A DNA stretch of 39,888 bases. Source: Sphingomonas bacterium. Lineage in GTDB: Bacteria; Pseudomonadota; Alphaproteobacteria; Sphingomonadales; Sphingomonadaceae. Shown piece by piece: positions 7,826 to 17,176 of this stretch. Position 1 is the stretch's first letter, and the number at the start of each line of letters is the position of its first letter. Below the pieces are notes generated by a model. It ran no database searches. It saw nothing but the letters and a program-made list of their open reading frames with translations, and was not told where the DNA came from. Made by a program: the position numbers and the translations under genes. The stretch is taken from positions 1 through 39,888 of the forward strand of contig NZ_JAQGLC010000391.1 of assembly GCF_028293085.1 (NCBI RefSeq). Direction: 5' to 3'.

Positions 7826-9019
7826 CTACTGGCCGAGCGCCGCCAGCCTGCCGGTATCGACCGAGGCCACCGCCTGTTTCAGCGTGTCGATGTTCGGCGC
7901 ACTACCCTCGGCCGAGACCATGAAGCGGCTGGCGACCATCGTCCCGTAGCTGCCGCTGTTCGACTGGGTGTTCCAGCGCTCGGAGACCATCGCGCCGCCG
8001 ACCATCTCGGTCTTCTCATAGCCGGTCGCGGTCTGCTTGCTCGACTGGACGTTCATCGCCCCGCCCAACGTCGCCAGCGTGCCGGCCGCGCCCATATCGG
8101 CGACCGACAGGCGGAAGCTCTGGTCGCCCGCGGTGTAGCGTCCCTCGGCATGGCTGCCGTTCAATCCGCCGATCCCGCCGCTCTGCGTCTCGACATCGCC
8201 GCGGGTGAAGCTGCCGATCGAGGCGGGGAGCATCGCCTGGAGCGCCGCAACGGGCACCGCCGTCTTGTTGCCCGTCGCCGCATCCGACTGCATCTTCTCG
8301 GTCGCCGCCTTCATCCGGGCGACGGCTTCATTCGCCTTGGCCATGTCGACCGCGCCGACGCCCGGCACGTTCAGCGTCCCGCTCACCGTGCCCGAATCGG
8401 CGACGAGGGGCGGGCGGATGAAGGAAGAGCTGATCGATGCCGTCGCGAAGGAGACCACCGCCATGGTGACGATGCAGACCAGGATCGACACCACGACATA
8501 GGCCGGCGCGCGATCGCCCGGCACCTTCATCAGCATCGGCAGCCCGATCCACAGGAGATAGAGGCTGTACAGCCCGACAATGCCGAGCCAGCCGAGCATC
8601 GGGATGATCTGGAAGATGCCGGCGAGCCAGGCTGCGGTCATCGAAAAGGCCACCACCTTCATGGCTGAAACCGGGTTTTTGGTACCGCCGAAATTGGGCG
8701 CGAGCCAGTCGATGATCAGCGCCATCACAAAGGCGCCGATCAGCGCGAGGACGTACATGCTGACCGCCGTCGTCACCGCGCTGCCGATCGATGGACGATA
8801 GGTGATGCCGAAGAAACCGATCCCGAAGGTCAGCATCCCGACCAGGTTGGCGATCGGCCCGATCGCCGCCAGCGGCACGACCCAGCCGATGAAGATGCCC
8901 TTGACCGTCATCGGATCGGCATCGATCCGCGGCCATTCCTGGGCGGGCGCGGTCAATAGCCGCTTGATCCGATCCACCATCCCGCCGCTGGGTTGATCGC
9001 CTGGTAGTTGCGTGGCCAT
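7826..9019 (-). CDS. YIP1-family-like membrane protein
   Basis: Integral membrane protein of 397 aa. The start at 9019 follows GAGGGAGC; a longer in-frame extension to 9133 has no ribosome site. The N-terminal cytoplasmic stretch (VDRIKRLLTAPAQEWPRIDAD) followed by five or so helices between residues about 40 and 205 fits the bacterial YIP1 family. The C-terminal 190 residues are soluble, Ala/Gly/Ser-rich, and contain repeated stretches predicted to face the periplasm (from about residue 210). No catalytic motif is visible. It is divergent from the S9 peptidase gene with a 184-bp gap. The function of bacterial YIP1 proteins is not established, so only the family is offered. Confidence 0.75.
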   Translation of the reverse strand: MATQLPGDQPSGGMVDRIKRLLTAPAQEWPRIDADPMTVKGIFIGWVVPLAAIGPIANLVGMLTFGIGFFGITYRPSIGSAVTTAVSMYVLALIGAFVMALIIDWLAPNFGGTKNPVSAMKVVAFSMTAAWLAGIFQIIPMLGWLGIVGLYSLYLLWIGLPMLMKVPGDRAPAYVVVSILVCIVTMAVVSFATASISSSFIRPPLVADSGTVSGTLNVPGVGAVDMAKANEAVARMKAATEKMQSDAATGNKTAVPVAALQAMLPASIGSFTRGDVETQSGGIGGLNGSHAEGRYTAGDQSFRLSVADMGAAGTLATLGGAMNVQSSKQTATGYEKTEMVGGAMVSERWNTQSNSGSYGTMVASRFMVSAEGSAPNIDTLKQAVASVDTGRLAALGQ

Positions 9020-9203
9020 GGCCTTGCTCCCTCTTGCTCTTCCCCGCCCGTGCGCGACCCTAAGCCCGGTCTGTCCGAAGGATAGGATCAAGGCGACATG
9101 CGCGCCGGTTTCGCCCCGCCTCCTCCTTATCACAGTTCGCGATTGCGGGGCACCGCCGTCATGCTATCGCCGCGCATCCCGTCTCCCGTTCCGGAGGATT
9201 CCC

Positions 9204-11114
9204 ATGCGCTCCCATCTGTTCGTCGCCGTCCTGCTCGCCGCCACCGCAAGCCCCGCGATCGCGGCGCCGGTGCACCAATATGGCGATCTCGCTCTGTCGG
9301 CGAAGGGGGACCGGATCGCGACCATCGAGGGCAGCGACGCCAACCCGCGCGGGGTGATCACGATTCGCGCCGCCAAGGACGGGCATGTGCTGCGCGCGAT
9401 CGATCCATGCGCGAAATGCACCTATTCGGGCCTGACCTTCGCGCCAGATGGCTCGCTCGCCTTCCTGCAGCGCGATCGCGCTGCCGGCACCGTTCTGCTC
9501 GAGATCGACGACGGCAAGGCACAGCGCACGATCGCGACGATCGGCGGCATCGCCCAGACCCCGCGCTTCTCGCGCGACGGCAAGCGCATCGCGCTGCTGG
9601 TCACGGTCGGCGCGGCGAAGGAATCGGGCGCCACCCAGGCCGGCGTTCGCCAGGTTGGCGAGATCGGCGAGCATAGCGACGAGCAGCGGATCGCGGTGTT
9701 CGATGTGGCGGGCGCGCCGGTCGCGGCGGCGGACGTGAAACCGGTCTCGCCCGCGAACCGCTACATCTACGAATATGACTGGACGCCCGACGGCACCGGC
9801 TTCGTCGCGACGACCGCGCTCGGTAATGGCGACAATAATTGGTGGGTAGCGACGATCGATGCGATTGACGCAAGTAGCGGTGCGGTGCGCACCATCGCGA
9901 AGCCCGCGACGCAGATCAACTTTCCGCGCGTTTCGCCCGACGGGAAAACGGTGGCCTATATCGGCGGGCTGATGAGCGATTTCGGCTCGGTCGGCGGCGA
10001 TGTGTGGACCGTGCCTTTCGTTGGCGGCGCACCGAAGAACCTGATGGAGAAGAGCAACCTCACCGTCACCTCGATCAGCTGGCCGGGCCGTCTCATCCAC
10101 GGCACCAGCCTGAAGGGCGACAGCAACGGCCTGTTCGCGCCCGCCGGCGACCGCGCCAACAATGTGGGCTGGAGCCGTCCCGCCAGCTTCTCCGCAGGCG
10201 ACGGCCGCGCGGCGTACAATGCCGACGGCACGATGGTCGCGATGGTGGTGCAGGATTACACCCATGCCCCCGCGATCTTCGCCGGGCCGGTGCAGAATCC
10301 GGTCCAGATCACTCATGACAATGACGATCAGCCGGCCATGGTCGCTGCCAAGAGCGTGACGTGGAAGAGCGACGGCTTCGATGTGCAGGGCTGGCTGCTG
10401 TCGCCGATCGGCGCCGATCCGGCGACCAGGGCGCCGATGATCACGATCGTCCATGGCGGGCCCGCAGCCGCCAGCGGGCCGAGCTATGGCGCGCGCGGCG
10501 CGACCGCCGCGCTGCTCAAGGCCGGCTATTATGTCTTCTTCCCCAATCCGCGCGGCAGCTATGGCCAGGGCGAGGCCTTCACCGCCGCCAACAAGCGCGA
10601 TTTCGGCGGCGGCGACCTGCGCGACATCCTCGCCGGCATCGACGCGGTCGAGAAGGTCGCGCCGATCGACGAGAACCGGCTGGGCATGACCGGGGGCAGC
10701 TATGGCGGCTTCATGTCGATGTGGGCGAACACCCAGACCAACCGCTTCAAGGCGATCGTCGCGGGGGCGGGGCTGTCCAACTGGATCAGCTATTACGGCA
10801 CCAACGGCATCGACCAGTGGATGCTGCCTTTTTTCGGCAAGACGATGTACGACGATCCCAAGGCCTATGAGGATGTCTCGGCCATCTATTTCATGAAGAA
10901 GGCGAAGACCCCGACCTTCATCTATGTCGGCGAGCGCGACATCGAGGTGCCGCCGACCCAGTCGATCGAATATTGGCACGCGCTGAAGGATCAGGGCGTC
11001 GATACGTCGCTGGTGATCTATCCCGACGAGGGGCACGGCATTCGCGGGCCGGCGAATGCGGCGGATGTGACGAAGCGGACGGTGGCGTGGTTCGACAAAT
11101 ATCTGGGGAAGTGA
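9204..11114 (+). CDS. Secreted S9-family prolyl oligopeptidase-like serine peptidase
   Basis: Exported peptidase of 636 aa in the S9 (prolyl oligopeptidase/acylaminoacyl-peptidase) group. The ATG at 9204 follows GGAGGATT and opens a short signal peptide ending AIAAP. Residues about 25-370 look like the seven-bladed propeller that gates the active site; residues about 385-636 are the alpha/beta-hydrolase domain. The catalytic triad can be placed: Ser499 in GGSYGGF, Asp579 in GERDIEVPP, and His611 in DEGHGI, with the oxyanion-region motif HGGP at about residue 418. It probably trims peptides in the periplasm. It stands alone and converges on the cell-wall hydrolase gene, with a hairpin between them. 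Confidence 0.92.
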   Translation: MRSHLFVAVLLAATASPAIAAPVHQYGDLALSAKGDRIATIEGSDANPRGVITIRAAKDGHVLRAIDPCAKCTYSGLTFAPDGSLAFLQRDRAAGTVLLEIDDGKAQRTIATIGGIAQTPRFSRDGKRIALLVTVGAAKESGATQAGVRQVGEIGEHSDEQRIAVFDVAGAPVAAADVKPVSPANRYIYEYDWTPDGTGFVATTALGNGDNNWWVATIDAIDASSGAVRTIAKPATQINFPRVSPDGKTVAYIGGLMSDFGSVGGDVWTVPFVGGAPKNLMEKSNLTVTSISWPGRLIHGTSLKGDSNGLFAPAGDRANNVGWSRPASFSAGDGRAAYNADGTMVAMVVQDYTHAPAIFAGPVQNPVQITHDNDDQPAMVAAKSVTWKSDGFDVQGWLLSPIGADPATRAPMITIVHGGPAAASGPSYGARGATAALLKAGYYVFFPNPRGSYGQGEAFTAANKRDFGGGDLRDILAGIDAVEKVAPIDENRLGMTGGSYGGFMSMWANTQTNRFKAIVAGAGLSNWISYYGTNGIDQWMLPFFGKTMYDDPKAYEDVSAIYFMKKAKTPTFIYVGERDIEVPPTQSIEYWHALKDQGVDTSLVIYPDEGHGIRGPANAADVTKRTVAWFDKYLGK

Positions 11115-11119
11115 AACCT

Positions 11120-11140
11120 CCCTCTCCCGCCGGGAGAGGG
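11120..11140. terminator. Hairpin between convergent genes
   Basis: CCCTCTCCC (11120-11128) and GGGAGAGGG (11132-11140) form a perfect 9-bp stem with a GCC loop, located between the S9 peptidase stop (11114) and the hydrolase stop (11143). There is no T run, so it may act as a bidirectional or Rho-assisted end. Confidence 0.6.
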
Positions 11141-11142
11141 AC

Positions 11143-12156
11143 CTAGCGCAGTGGTTTGCCGGAATCTTTCCAGCGGTCGAGGATCTGCGAGTCGCCCGGC
11201 AGGCCGTCCGACGCGACCGGCTTGAGCATGCTGCTCTGGGCATAAGCGGGCTGGATCATCGCTGCCGCAGTACGCGGAGCGGGCGTCGCCGGCGCTGCCG
11301 ACGCCAGCACCAGCGCCGGCTGGGCCGGCCGCGCGTGCGGGCCCGGGAAGGGCTCGTTCCCGGCATAATGCTGGCTGAAGGCGGCGGGGGTGCCCCACCA
11401 GCCTTGCCAGCGGTGGAAGAAATGCGCACCGATCGCGGCGGTCATCACCAGCGTCTTGTTCCAGGATGGGGTGACCGCATAGGTATGGTAATGCGTGGCC
11501 AGGCCCACCGGCGCGAAGACCTGCCCGTTGAGCGCGGCTACCGCGACCTTCATCGCGCGGATCCAGTAGGCGCGCGACGGAACCCGCGCCATCGAGCCGT
11601 CACAGGCATAGCTGAACTGGCAGCCGGTGTTCCGCTCCGACCCCTGATAGACCACGCCGCACACCGTTGCCGGGAAGGCCGGATGGCGGACCCGGTTGAG
11701 GATCACCTGCGCCACCGCCTGCTGGCCGGCATCTGGCTCGGTCGCCGCTTCGTAATAGATCGCTGCGGTCAGGCATTGCAGCGCGCGCGCGCGATCGGTG
11801 GTGCTGGCGCCGGCCATGGAGAAGGGCAAAGCCGGGCGGATCGAGGCGTCGGTGGCGAGCGACGCGGCCTCGGGCGGCAGCGGCATATCGGGCAGCTTGG
11901 TCGTGCCGGTCGCGCCGGCGCCGGGCGCGGCGGTTTCGTCCGCGACATAGAACCAGGCGGCGCCGGGGAAATGATCCTCCGACTCATAGCCGACCGGCTT
12001 CGCCGCGACGGCCGCCGCCTTGGCCCGCTGGTCGACGATCGCGCGGATCGCGGCGCTGGCGGAGACGCCGGCGCAGACGAGCATGACGATCCCGGCGATG
12101 CCGAGCTTGCCCAGCCGTCGCATCCGGAACCAGTTTCTGATCATGCCCCACACCAT
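11143..12156 (-). CDS. SleB-like cell-wall hydrolase (Hydrolase_2)
   Basis: Predicted peptidoglycan hydrolase of 337 aa. After a basic N-terminus there is a single membrane anchor or signal (about residues 17-40), then a linker, then the Hydrolase_2 domain at about 125-245. The domain starts ALQCLTAAIYYEAATEPDAG, where the Glu of YYEA matches the catalytic position of SleB/CwlJ-type lytic enzymes, and continues with AVAQVILNRVRHPAFPATVC, a family signature. The 85-residue tail is Pro/Ala-rich and disordered. In Gram-negative, non-sporulating bacteria these enzymes are thought to remodel the wall. Start is uncertain: ATG at 12156 or 12144, neither with a good ribosome site. Confidence 0.87.
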   Translation of the reverse strand: MVWGMIRNWFRMRRLGKLGIAGIVMLVCAGVSASAAIRAIVDQRAKAAAVAAKPVGYESEDHFPGAAWFYVADETAAPGAGATGTTKLPDMPLPPEAASLATDASIRPALPFSMAGASTTDRARALQCLTAAIYYEAATEPDAGQQAVAQVILNRVRHPAFPATVCGVVYQGSERNTGCQFSYACDGSMARVPSRAYWIRAMKVAVAALNGQVFAPVGLATHYHTYAVTPSWNKTLVMTAAIGAHFFHRWQGWWGTPAAFSQHYAGNEPFPGPHARPAQPALVLASAAPATPAPRTAAAMIQPAYAQSSMLKPVASDGLPGDSQILDRWKDSGKPLR

Positions 12157-12254
12157 GGCTGCGCCATAGCCGATCGGCCCGGTTCGCGCTGCCCCTGATT
12201 TGGCGGTGTGTCGCAGCGAAACACTTGATGGTTAACGTAATTTTTGAATTTCCT

Positions 12255-12282
12255 GCCCTCGCCCCTGGACAGGGGCGAGGGC
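12255..12282 (-). terminator. Strong hairpin after the M16 peptidase gene
   Basis: GCCCTCGCCCCT and AGGGGCGAGGGC pair perfectly over 12 bp around a 4-base loop, 4 bases beyond the M16 stop codon. The following minus-strand sequence is A/T-rich but lacks a long T run. Confidence 0.75.
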
Positions 12283-12286
12283 AATT

Positions 12287-15124
12287 TTACTTCAGCGCCG
12301 CCGTATCCAGGTTCAGGGCGCTTGCCGGGATCAGCTCCAGATCGGGATATTGCTTCCGGAGCGCATCGATGAAGTCCTTCGAATCGCCGACGACGATGAT
12401 GCTTGCCTGGGTCGGATCGAGCAGCTTCGCCGCCGCCGCCTGAACCGCCGCGGGATCGACCGCGGAGACCGAGGCGGTGAAGGCCTTGAGCTCGCCGAGC
12501 GGCACTTCCTCGACCACATAATCGCCGAGCACATCGGCAAGACCGTCAGTCGTCTCGATGCCGCGGCCGAAATCGCCGATCAGCGTGGCCTTGCGCGGCT
12601 CCAGCTCGTTCGCGGGGACGGGCTCGGCGCCCAATCGCTTCATCTCGGCGATCATGATCGCGACCGTCTCGGGCGCGGTCGGGTTCTTGGTCTGGGTCCG
12701 GGCGGAAATCGAGCCGGGGTTGCGCCGTGCGCTGAGCGAGCTGCCGGCGCCATAAGCGAGGCCGCGCTTGATGCGGATCTCCTGGTTGAGCCGCGACGAG
12801 AAGCCTCCGCCAAGCACGGTATTGGCGACGCTCGCCGGATAGAAAGCGGGATCGCGACGGGCGATCCCGGGCCGCGCGACGATGACGCCGGCCTGGCCGG
12901 CCCCGGGCATGTCGACCACGATTACGCGCGGACGGATCGGCGTGGACAGGACGCTGGTGACAACCGGCCCGGCCGGGTTCTTCGGCGCTTGCCAGCCGGC
13001 GAAGTTCTTTTCGGCCAGCACCCGAGCGGCGGCGGGCGTGATGTCGCCGACCAGGATCAGCGTTGCCTGTGCCGGCAGCCAGGTGCCGTCATAGGCGCGC
13101 CGGACATCGACGGGCTGGATTGCCTTCAGCGACGCCGGTGTGCCGGACAGAGCATGCCCATAGGGTTCGATCCCGAATACCGCCCGACCGGCGACGAGGC
13201 CGGCGAGTTGGGCGGGATTCTTGAGCGTGACCGAAACGCTGTCGATTGCCTGGGCGCGGGCGCGTTCCAGCTCTTCGGTGGCGAAGGCGGGATGGCGCGC
13301 AACATCGGCGAGAATGTTCAGCGCGGGCGTGGCCTGATCCGACTTGACCGTCACCGTGATCGACGAGCCGTCCCAATCGGCATCGCTGCCGATCGATCCG
13401 CCCAGCGCTTCGATCTCGGCGGCGATCTGTGTCGCCGAGCGGGTCGTGGTGCCCTTGGTCAGCAGGTCGGCGGTCAGGCTGGCCAGGCCAGCGCGCGCAT
13501 CGGGATCGCTGGCGCCGCCGCCACGCGCGACAAGCGAGGCGCTGAGCAGCGGCAGATCGTGCTTCTCCGCCACGATGACGCTCAGGCCGTTGGCGAGCTT
13601 GAACGCCTGCGGCGTAGGGATCGCCGCGGCGAGGGCGGGGCCGGCAACGGGCGGGGCGATCCGGTCGGCGTCGGCCGCGGGCGTCACCACGACGACATTG
13701 GGCGGGGTTACCAGGGGCGCGACCTCGACCGTGGAGGCGACCGTGACGGTATCGCCCTTCACCCCGGCGGGCGCGCTTTCGGCGGGAAGGTAATGGATCG
13801 CGGCCGAGCGTTCGTCGCGGAGATATTTCCGGGCGACGCGCTGCACGTCCGCTGCCGTCACCTCGGCGATCGCGGCGAGTTGACGGTCGGAGGCGCGGGG
13901 GTCGCCATCGATGATCACCGAGGCGGCGAGCGTCGACGCCTTGCCCTCGGCGGTCTCGCGGCCGCGGAGCGCACCGGTCAGGATCTCGTTCTTCGCCTCG
14001 GTCAACTCGGCCGGGGTGACCGGCGCGTCACGCAGCCGGGCGATCTCGCGACGGAGCGCCTTCTCGCCTTCATCGGCCGTCTTCCCGCCGGCCATGATCG
14101 CAATGGCGCCGAGCGCACCGGGACCCTGTTTGGTATCGAGATAGGTCTCGGCATTCTGGGCGATCTGGTCGCGATAGACGAGTGTTTCGTACAGGCGCGA
14201 GCTTTCGCCCTGCGACAGCACCGCGTTGAGCACGCTCAGCGCGGGACTGTCGGGATCGTTGTCCGGCGGCAGGGGATAGCTGATTGCAACCGCGGGGAGC
14301 GGCGTGTTCGGCTCATAGACGGTGACGTGGGTCGCCTTGGTCCGCTCGGGCTCGACCACCGTCACGCGCGGGATCGGGCGGTCCGGCTTTTTGATGTCCG
14401 TGAAATACTGGTCGATCCAGGCGTCGAGCTGCTTCGGGTCGAAATTGCCGGAGACAACGAGGATCGCATTGTCTGGCCGATAATAGGTCGCGTGGAAGGC
14501 GCGGACATCGTCGATCGTCGCGCTTTCCAGATTCTCCAGGCTGCCGATGCCGGGCCGGGCATAGGGGTGTCTGGTGTAGGAGATTTCGGGGAAGTAGATC
14601 GAGAAGAGCTTGCCATAGGGCTGGGCGAGGGTGCGCAGGCGCAACTCCTCCTTCACCACGTCGCGTTCGGAGGCGAAACTCTTGGGCTCGACCACCAGGC
14701 TGGCCATGCGGTCGGCCTCGGCGAAGAGCAGCCGCTGCAGGTGGTTCGCCGGCACCACCTCGTAATAATTGGTGTAGTCGTCATTGGTGGAGGCGTTGTT
14801 GTAGCCGCCGACATCCTCGGTCAGCCGGTCCATCTGCTCCGAGACGAGATTCTTCGTCGCCTTGAACATCAGATGCTCGAACATGTGCGCGAAGCCCGAG
14901 CGGCCGGCGGGATCGTCCTTCGACCCGACATCGTACCAGACCTGCACCGAGACGTTGGAGGTGCCGGTATCGCGGATCGCATAGACCCTGAGGCCGTTGG
15001 CGAGCGTGCGTTCGGTGAAATCGAGCGGTTTTACCGCAGCGGCGGAGGTCGGGGCTTTCTGCGCCTGGGCCGAAAGGGGAAGCAGGGCGGCCCCCAGGAG
15101 AAGGGCGGCACGGTAAAGGCGCAT
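12287..15124 (-). CDS. Secreted two-module M16 zinc peptidase
   Basis: Insulinase/pitrilysin-family metallopeptidase of 945 aa. The start at 15124 follows CCGGAG and begins a signal peptide ending SAQAQ. The N-terminal M16 module carries the inverted zinc motif HMFEH (His80, Glu83, His84), with the downstream acidic ligand region near EKAD/EADRM and SERDVVKEE. The second M16 half (from about residue 500, GLSVIVAEKHDLPLLSASLV) has RAGLASLTADLL where HxxEH would be, so it is a non-catalytic partner module. That active/inactive pairing within one chain is normal for this size class. It should act in the periplasm on peptides. It is a lone gene, preceded by a 319-bp gap shared with a divergent small gene. 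Confidence 0.93.
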   Translation of the reverse strand: MRLYRAALLLGAALLPLSAQAQKAPTSAAAVKPLDFTERTLANGLRVYAIRDTGTSNVSVQVWYDVGSKDDPAGRSGFAHMFEHLMFKATKNLVSEQMDRLTEDVGGYNNASTNDDYTNYYEVVPANHLQRLLFAEADRMASLVVEPKSFASERDVVKEELRLRTLAQPYGKLFSIYFPEISYTRHPYARPGIGSLENLESATIDDVRAFHATYYRPDNAILVVSGNFDPKQLDAWIDQYFTDIKKPDRPIPRVTVVEPERTKATHVTVYEPNTPLPAVAISYPLPPDNDPDSPALSVLNAVLSQGESSRLYETLVYRDQIAQNAETYLDTKQGPGALGAIAIMAGGKTADEGEKALRREIARLRDAPVTPAELTEAKNEILTGALRGRETAEGKASTLAASVIIDGDPRASDRQLAAIAEVTAADVQRVARKYLRDERSAAIHYLPAESAPAGVKGDTVTVASTVEVAPLVTPPNVVVVTPAADADRIAPPVAGPALAAAIPTPQAFKLANGLSVIVAEKHDLPLLSASLVARGGGASDPDARAGLASLTADLLTKGTTTRSATQIAAEIEALGGSIGSDADWDGSSITVTVKSDQATPALNILADVARHPAFATEELERARAQAIDSVSVTLKNPAQLAGLVAGRAVFGIEPYGHALSGTPASLKAIQPVDVRRAYDGTWLPAQATLILVGDITPAAARVLAEKNFAGWQAPKNPAGPVVTSVLSTPIRPRVIVVDMPGAGQAGVIVARPGIARRDPAFYPASVANTVLGGGFSSRLNQEIRIKRGLAYGAGSSLSARRNPGSISARTQTKNPTAPETVAIMIAEMKRLGAEPVPANELEPRKATLIGDFGRGIETTDGLADVLGDYVVEEVPLGELKAFTASVSAVDPAAVQAAAAKLLDPTQASIIVVGDSKDFIDALRKQYPDLELIPASALNLDTAALK

Positions 15125-15443
15125 GAACGGACTCCGGTTCTGCGGGAAGCGATCGGTCGATGGTGTCGCGCCCGGTGCTGTTCGTGTCAATCGGACGGGA
15201 CGGCGGATGGCGAGGCAGGGTTAAGGTGCGGCATCGCAAGAGCGCTTCCCTGTCGGTGGCGCAGATTTGACGTGCGTGGGCTCAGACGATGAATTCGTTC
15301 CCGAATTGAGGAAATATAATCTTCACTGAATATCCATCTCTACTTCGCAAATATGTACGCGAGCATACAATAGCGTTCAGGAACGCTATCCTTTCCCGCG
15401 CGTATAAAGTGCCTGACCCGATAACCGGGTGGAAGGAACTATC
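15125..15443. other. Divergent intergenic region with a perfect inverted repeat
   Basis: No gene is supported in this 319-bp gap between the M16 peptidase and the small secreted protein. Bases 15290-15410 are clearly richer in A/T than the surroundings, as expected for promoters. ATAGCGTTC (15370-15378) and GAACGCTAT (15381-15389) form a perfect inverted repeat with a 2-base centre, 54 bases before the small gene, and could be an operator. Confidence 0.5.
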
Positions 15444-15704
15444 ATGAAGATCGTACGCATGTTCGCCGCCGCCAGCCTGGTAGTTGCCTCGCTCGGCGTC
15501 GCGACGGTCGCCGACGCCCAGACCTATGGCGGCAACGACCGGACCTATAACCAGAATCACCGCAATGACGGCGATCGTCGCGACCAGCGCAACGATCGCG
15601 GCAATCGGTATGAGAATGACCGCGGCCGCCATAATGGCTGGAACAACCATCGCCGTTGCCACACCGAATGGCGCCACCATCACCGCGTGCGCATCTGCCG
15701 CTAA
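15444..15704 (+). CDS. Small secreted His/Arg-rich protein
   Basis: Protein of 86 aa with no assignable function. The ATG at 15444 is preceded by GGAAGGAA. Residues 1-25 are a clear signal peptide ending VADAQ. The mature part is low-complexity, dominated by Asn, Asp, Arg and Gly, and ends with CHTEWRHHHRVRICR, a two-Cys, four-His arrangement. A C-terminal WRHHHR.R.CR motif of this kind is common in small sphingomonad periplasmic proteins of unknown role. Metal binding or electrostatic binding to the envelope are possible. An inverted repeat at 15370-15389 may regulate it, and a hairpin follows. Confidence 0.75.
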   Translation: MKIVRMFAAASLVVASLGVATVADAQTYGGNDRTYNQNHRNDGDRRDQRNDRGNRYENDRGRHNGWNNHRRCHTEWRHHHRVRICR

Positions 15705-15719
15705 AGACTGGTGAAGGGG

Positions 15720-15747
15720 AGGGCGGCGACCGCGAGGTTGCCGCCCT
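15720..15747. terminator. Bidirectional hairpin between convergent genes
   Basis: AGGGCGGC and GCCGCCCT pair over 8 bp, with an inner ACC/GGT pair closing a GCGA loop. It lies between the small secreted gene (stop 15704) and the SDR gene (stop 15761). Confidence 0.65.
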
Positions 15748-15760
15748 TGCCTTGTCCGGC

Positions 15761-16441
15761 TCAGCGCGCGGCAGGAGGACCCGCGGCGCGGTTGATGTCC
15801 GCATTTTCCAGGATCGTCTTCGCATAGCCATTGCGCGCGACGGCGATCATCGCCCGGCCGACCTGCTCGGTGGTGGTCAGCAGCCCGGGTGACATCCTGC
15901 CCAATAGCGCCGCGAGTGGCCCGGTTGTCGCGTAGATGGCGCGGTACCATCCCGTCTTCGAGACGATGCCGTGGAGCGGCTGGATGAAGCCCGGCCGGAA
16001 CATATACGCCGCCTTGAACGGCAGCGCGAAGAGCGCATTTTCCGTGCGTCCCTTCACCCGCGCCCACATGAAGCGGCCTTGCTCGCTGCTGCTGGTCCCG
16101 GTGCCGGTCACATAGATGAAGGTCATGCCGGGATTGAGTTCGCCGAGCAGGCCGGCGACCGTCGTCGTCAGATCATAGGTGATACGGGTGTAATCGGCCT
16201 CCGACATACCGACTGCCGACACGCCGAGGCAGAAGAAACAGGCGTCGAACCCGGCGAGTTCGGCCGCCCGCTCGCGGGTCGCGAACAGATCGGGCAGGAC
16301 GATCTCGTGGAGCTTCGGATCGGTCCGTCCGGACGACGCGCGGCCGACCGTGACGACGCGGTCGATGCCGGTATCGAGCAGGCACTCGCGCAGCACGCCT
16401 TGTCCGACCATGCCGGTCGCCCCGAAGATCAGGATGTTCAT
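15761..16441 (-). CDS. Atypical SDR / NAD(P)-binding epimerase-like protein
   Basis: Rossmann-fold protein of 226 aa. The N-terminal ILIFGATGMVGQG gives the glycine-rich nucleotide-binding loop, and VVTVGR follows the second strand. Later segments, DACFFCLGVSAVGMSE and FIYVTGTGTSS, match the atypical short-chain dehydrogenase group of small NAD-dependent epimerase-like proteins. Where classical members have Tyr-x3-Lys, this protein reads WARVKGRTEN, so the Tyr is replaced by Trp; oxidoreductase activity is therefore uncertain. MFRPGFIQP is the usual substrate-lobe motif. It appears monocistronic. No substrate can be named. Confidence 0.83.
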   Translation of the reverse strand: MNILIFGATGMVGQGVLRECLLDTGIDRVVTVGRASSGRTDPKLHEIVLPDLFATRERAAELAGFDACFFCLGVSAVGMSEADYTRITYDLTTTVAGLLGELNPGMTFIYVTGTGTSSSEQGRFMWARVKGRTENALFALPFKAAYMFRPGFIQPLHGIVSKTGWYRAIYATTGPLAALLGRMSPGLLTTTEQVGRAMIAVARNGYAKTILENADINRAAGPPAAR

Positions 16442-16515
16442 GCCGGCAGGGTAACAGGCGGCGTCGGCGCGGGAAAGCGGAGGACGATGCGGCCGCGGCG
16501 TCTATCCCTGCGGTT

Positions 16516-17019
16516 TCATCGGCCCGTCACTGGCCTGGCACCGGCCGGCCCGGCAGGCTCGAGCGCGCCGGCAGCCGCGGCGGCCTTGTGCGCGGCGAGC
16601 TTCTCGGCGAGCGTCACCACGCCGTCGTGGTTGGTATCGATCATGTCGAATGCCGCCAGCGGACGCCTGCTCGCCTCTTCCCGGCTGAGCTTGCCGTCGC
16701 CATTGGTGTCGACCGCATGGAATGCGGCAACGGCGGCATTGAGCATCTTCTGCGCCTGCTCCTTGCTCGGTGCGCCGGGTGTTCCGGGCGGGTTCCGGTT
16801 CAGAACCATGGTCATGCGCTTGCCGAATTCGGCAAGGCTCATGAAATTGTCCTTGTTCGTGTCGGCGCGATCGAACACCTGCCTCGCCTGCGCCATCACC
16901 TGCGCGCGCGTGACATTGCCTTTTGGCGTCGCGGCCTTTTTCGCCGGTGCGGCGTGCAGGGGCAGGGCGATCATCAGCCCGGCCAGCGTAGCCAGTCTCG
17001 CGAGATTGGGCAGGAGCAT
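16516..17019 (-). CDS. Periplasmic EF-hand calcium-binding protein
   Basis: Secreted 167-aa protein with three EF-hand loops: DTNKDNFMSLAE (about residue 53), DTNGDGKLSREE (about 105) and DTNHDGVVTLAE (about 128). The start at 17019 opens a signal peptide ending LHAAPA and has GGAAG upstream; reading further upstream would add unrelated sequence and remove the signal. The tail is Ala/Pro/Gly-rich. Role is likely calcium buffering or a structural sensor in the periplasm; no enzymatic domain is attached. A second EF-hand protein of the same design is encoded at 28144-28689. Confidence 0.87.
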   Translation of the reverse strand: MLLPNLARLATLAGLMIALPLHAAPAKKAATPKGNVTRAQVMAQARQVFDRADTNKDNFMSLAEFGKRMTMVLNRNPPGTPGAPSKEQAQKMLNAAVAAFHAVDTNGDGKLSREEASRRPLAAFDMIDTNHDGVVTLAEKLAAHKAAAAAGALEPAGPAGARPVTGR

Positions 17020-17176
17020 CGCAATTCTTCCACAGGCGCGCCGGCTTTGGCTGTCGCGGCCGTCGCTTCGCTGTAAGCGATAAGCGGGGCAAGCTATCTC
17101 GGGCATGAACGGGCCGGGACGAGATGCAGTTCGGACGTGTGGCGCATTTGGGTCCCGGTGGATGCGACGCGCTGCG

